This document shows, piece after piece, positions 63,729 to 64,000 of a stretch of DNA of 64,000 bases (position 1 is its first letter; each line of letters starts with the position of its first letter). The DNA comes from Nannocystis exedens. Lineage in GTDB: Bacteria > Myxococcota_A > Polyangia > Nannocystales > Nannocystaceae. The translations under genes were made by a program, and so were the position numbers. The stretch lies in assembly GCF_002343915.1 (NCBI RefSeq), contig NZ_NETK01000001.1, positions 7,702,001-7,766,000 on the forward strand. Direction: 5' to 3'. The notes under the pieces were generated by a model. That model saw only the letters and a program-made list of their open reading frames with translations. It did no database searches and was not told where the DNA came from.

Positions 63729-64000
63729 CGCGTCGCGCCCGGGCTTCGTCGGTGGCCGCGACCGACGTGTGTCTCGCGGCCCCGACGATTGTCGCGAGCG
63801 CTCCGCCGCTGCCGGTCATGTCCAGCGCGACCCGGCGCGCGGGGGGCGGCGATCTTGCCGGTGGGCGTGATGGGCGTGGGCGGGGTCGCAGAGGCGTTCG
63901 GAGAGTCGGGTGGGTGTTTGGCCTACATGGCGATCGGTGAGCGGTTCACGCGCGGAGCGGCGGCGTGGTAGCCTGGGGCAGGATTGCCCGGCGCGCGAAC

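Noticed and set aside
63752..63971. Short plus-strand frames at the right end
   Set aside because: No ribosome-binding site, motif or consistent frame; the sequence may be the upstream part of a gene beyond the window, but this cannot be shown.

Overview
The window is about 73% GC and has the gene style of a myxobacterium. The best guess is a member of the Nannocystis group (Myxococcota). The clues are several secreted lipoproteins with long Thr/Ser/Asp/Gly linkers after the lipobox, a one-piece Ser/Thr kinase with an exported sensor, a PilZ protein of the myxobacterial type, an FHA/AAA+ enhancer-binding protein, a TIGR04551-like outer-membrane protein and an ECF sigma factor with a Cys tail. 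This is inference from protein style, not from a marker-gene comparison.

Layout. 0-7 kb: signalling block on the minus strand (kinase with FG-GAP sensor, PilZ protein, PP2C phosphatase), divergent from cinA. 7-12 kb: a 5'-nucleotidase lipoprotein, an unknown protein and recA with a clear SOS-box promoter. 12-20 kb: a 2OG-oxygenase fragment, a carotenoid oxygenase, a lipoprotein, radA, a large beta-barrel protein and nagZ. 20-29 kb: a tandem-repeat patch, an exported protein with two GIY-YIG-like domains, a rhodanese/MoeB fusion, a frameshifted nuclease-like gene, and a MoxR-DUF58-VWA operon. 29-35 kb: small enzymes, an HxlR gene with an internal amber codon, an ECF sigma factor, a Rof-like protein, a GH92 lipoprotein and a second lipoprotein. 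35-39 kb: cdsA-uppS convergent with that lipoprotein, then a ybjN-like/pspA pair. 39-51 kb: lipoproteins, an FHA/AAA+ regulator, a degenerate rhomboid, tatB-tatC and a membrane chemoreceptor with a long coiled coil. 51-54 kb: a decaying accessory patch with a broken PIN gene and an IS110-type transposase split by a 352-bp inverted-repeat element with a 5-bp target duplication. 54-64 kb: tadA, a duplicated-domain lipoprotein, tRNA-Arg(ACG), a CPBP protease, tRNA-Ser(GCT), a cupin, an SDR, an M23 peptidase and a frameshifted SGNH-type esterase.

The most striking feature is a dispersed DNA signal that I do not recognise. It is a 4-base box, usually CATG (variants CAGG, CCTG, GATG, CATC), repeated every 14 bp. 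The 10 bases between boxes usually follow YYY-NNNN-RRR, so each pair of boxes is an inverted repeat with a 7-bp stem and a 4-base loop; the ideal pair is CATGTCCTTCGGGACATG. I find it at more than 50 places, including 19 arrays of four to six boxes. Arrays sit between genes, against stop codons and just upstream of start codons. Pairs also lie inside genes, sometimes exactly over conserved protein motifs (CinA ESCTGG, VWA metal site), where they are written with codons that are rare at this GC content. That pattern suggests the signal is maintained by selection or by a copying process rather than arising only by insertion.
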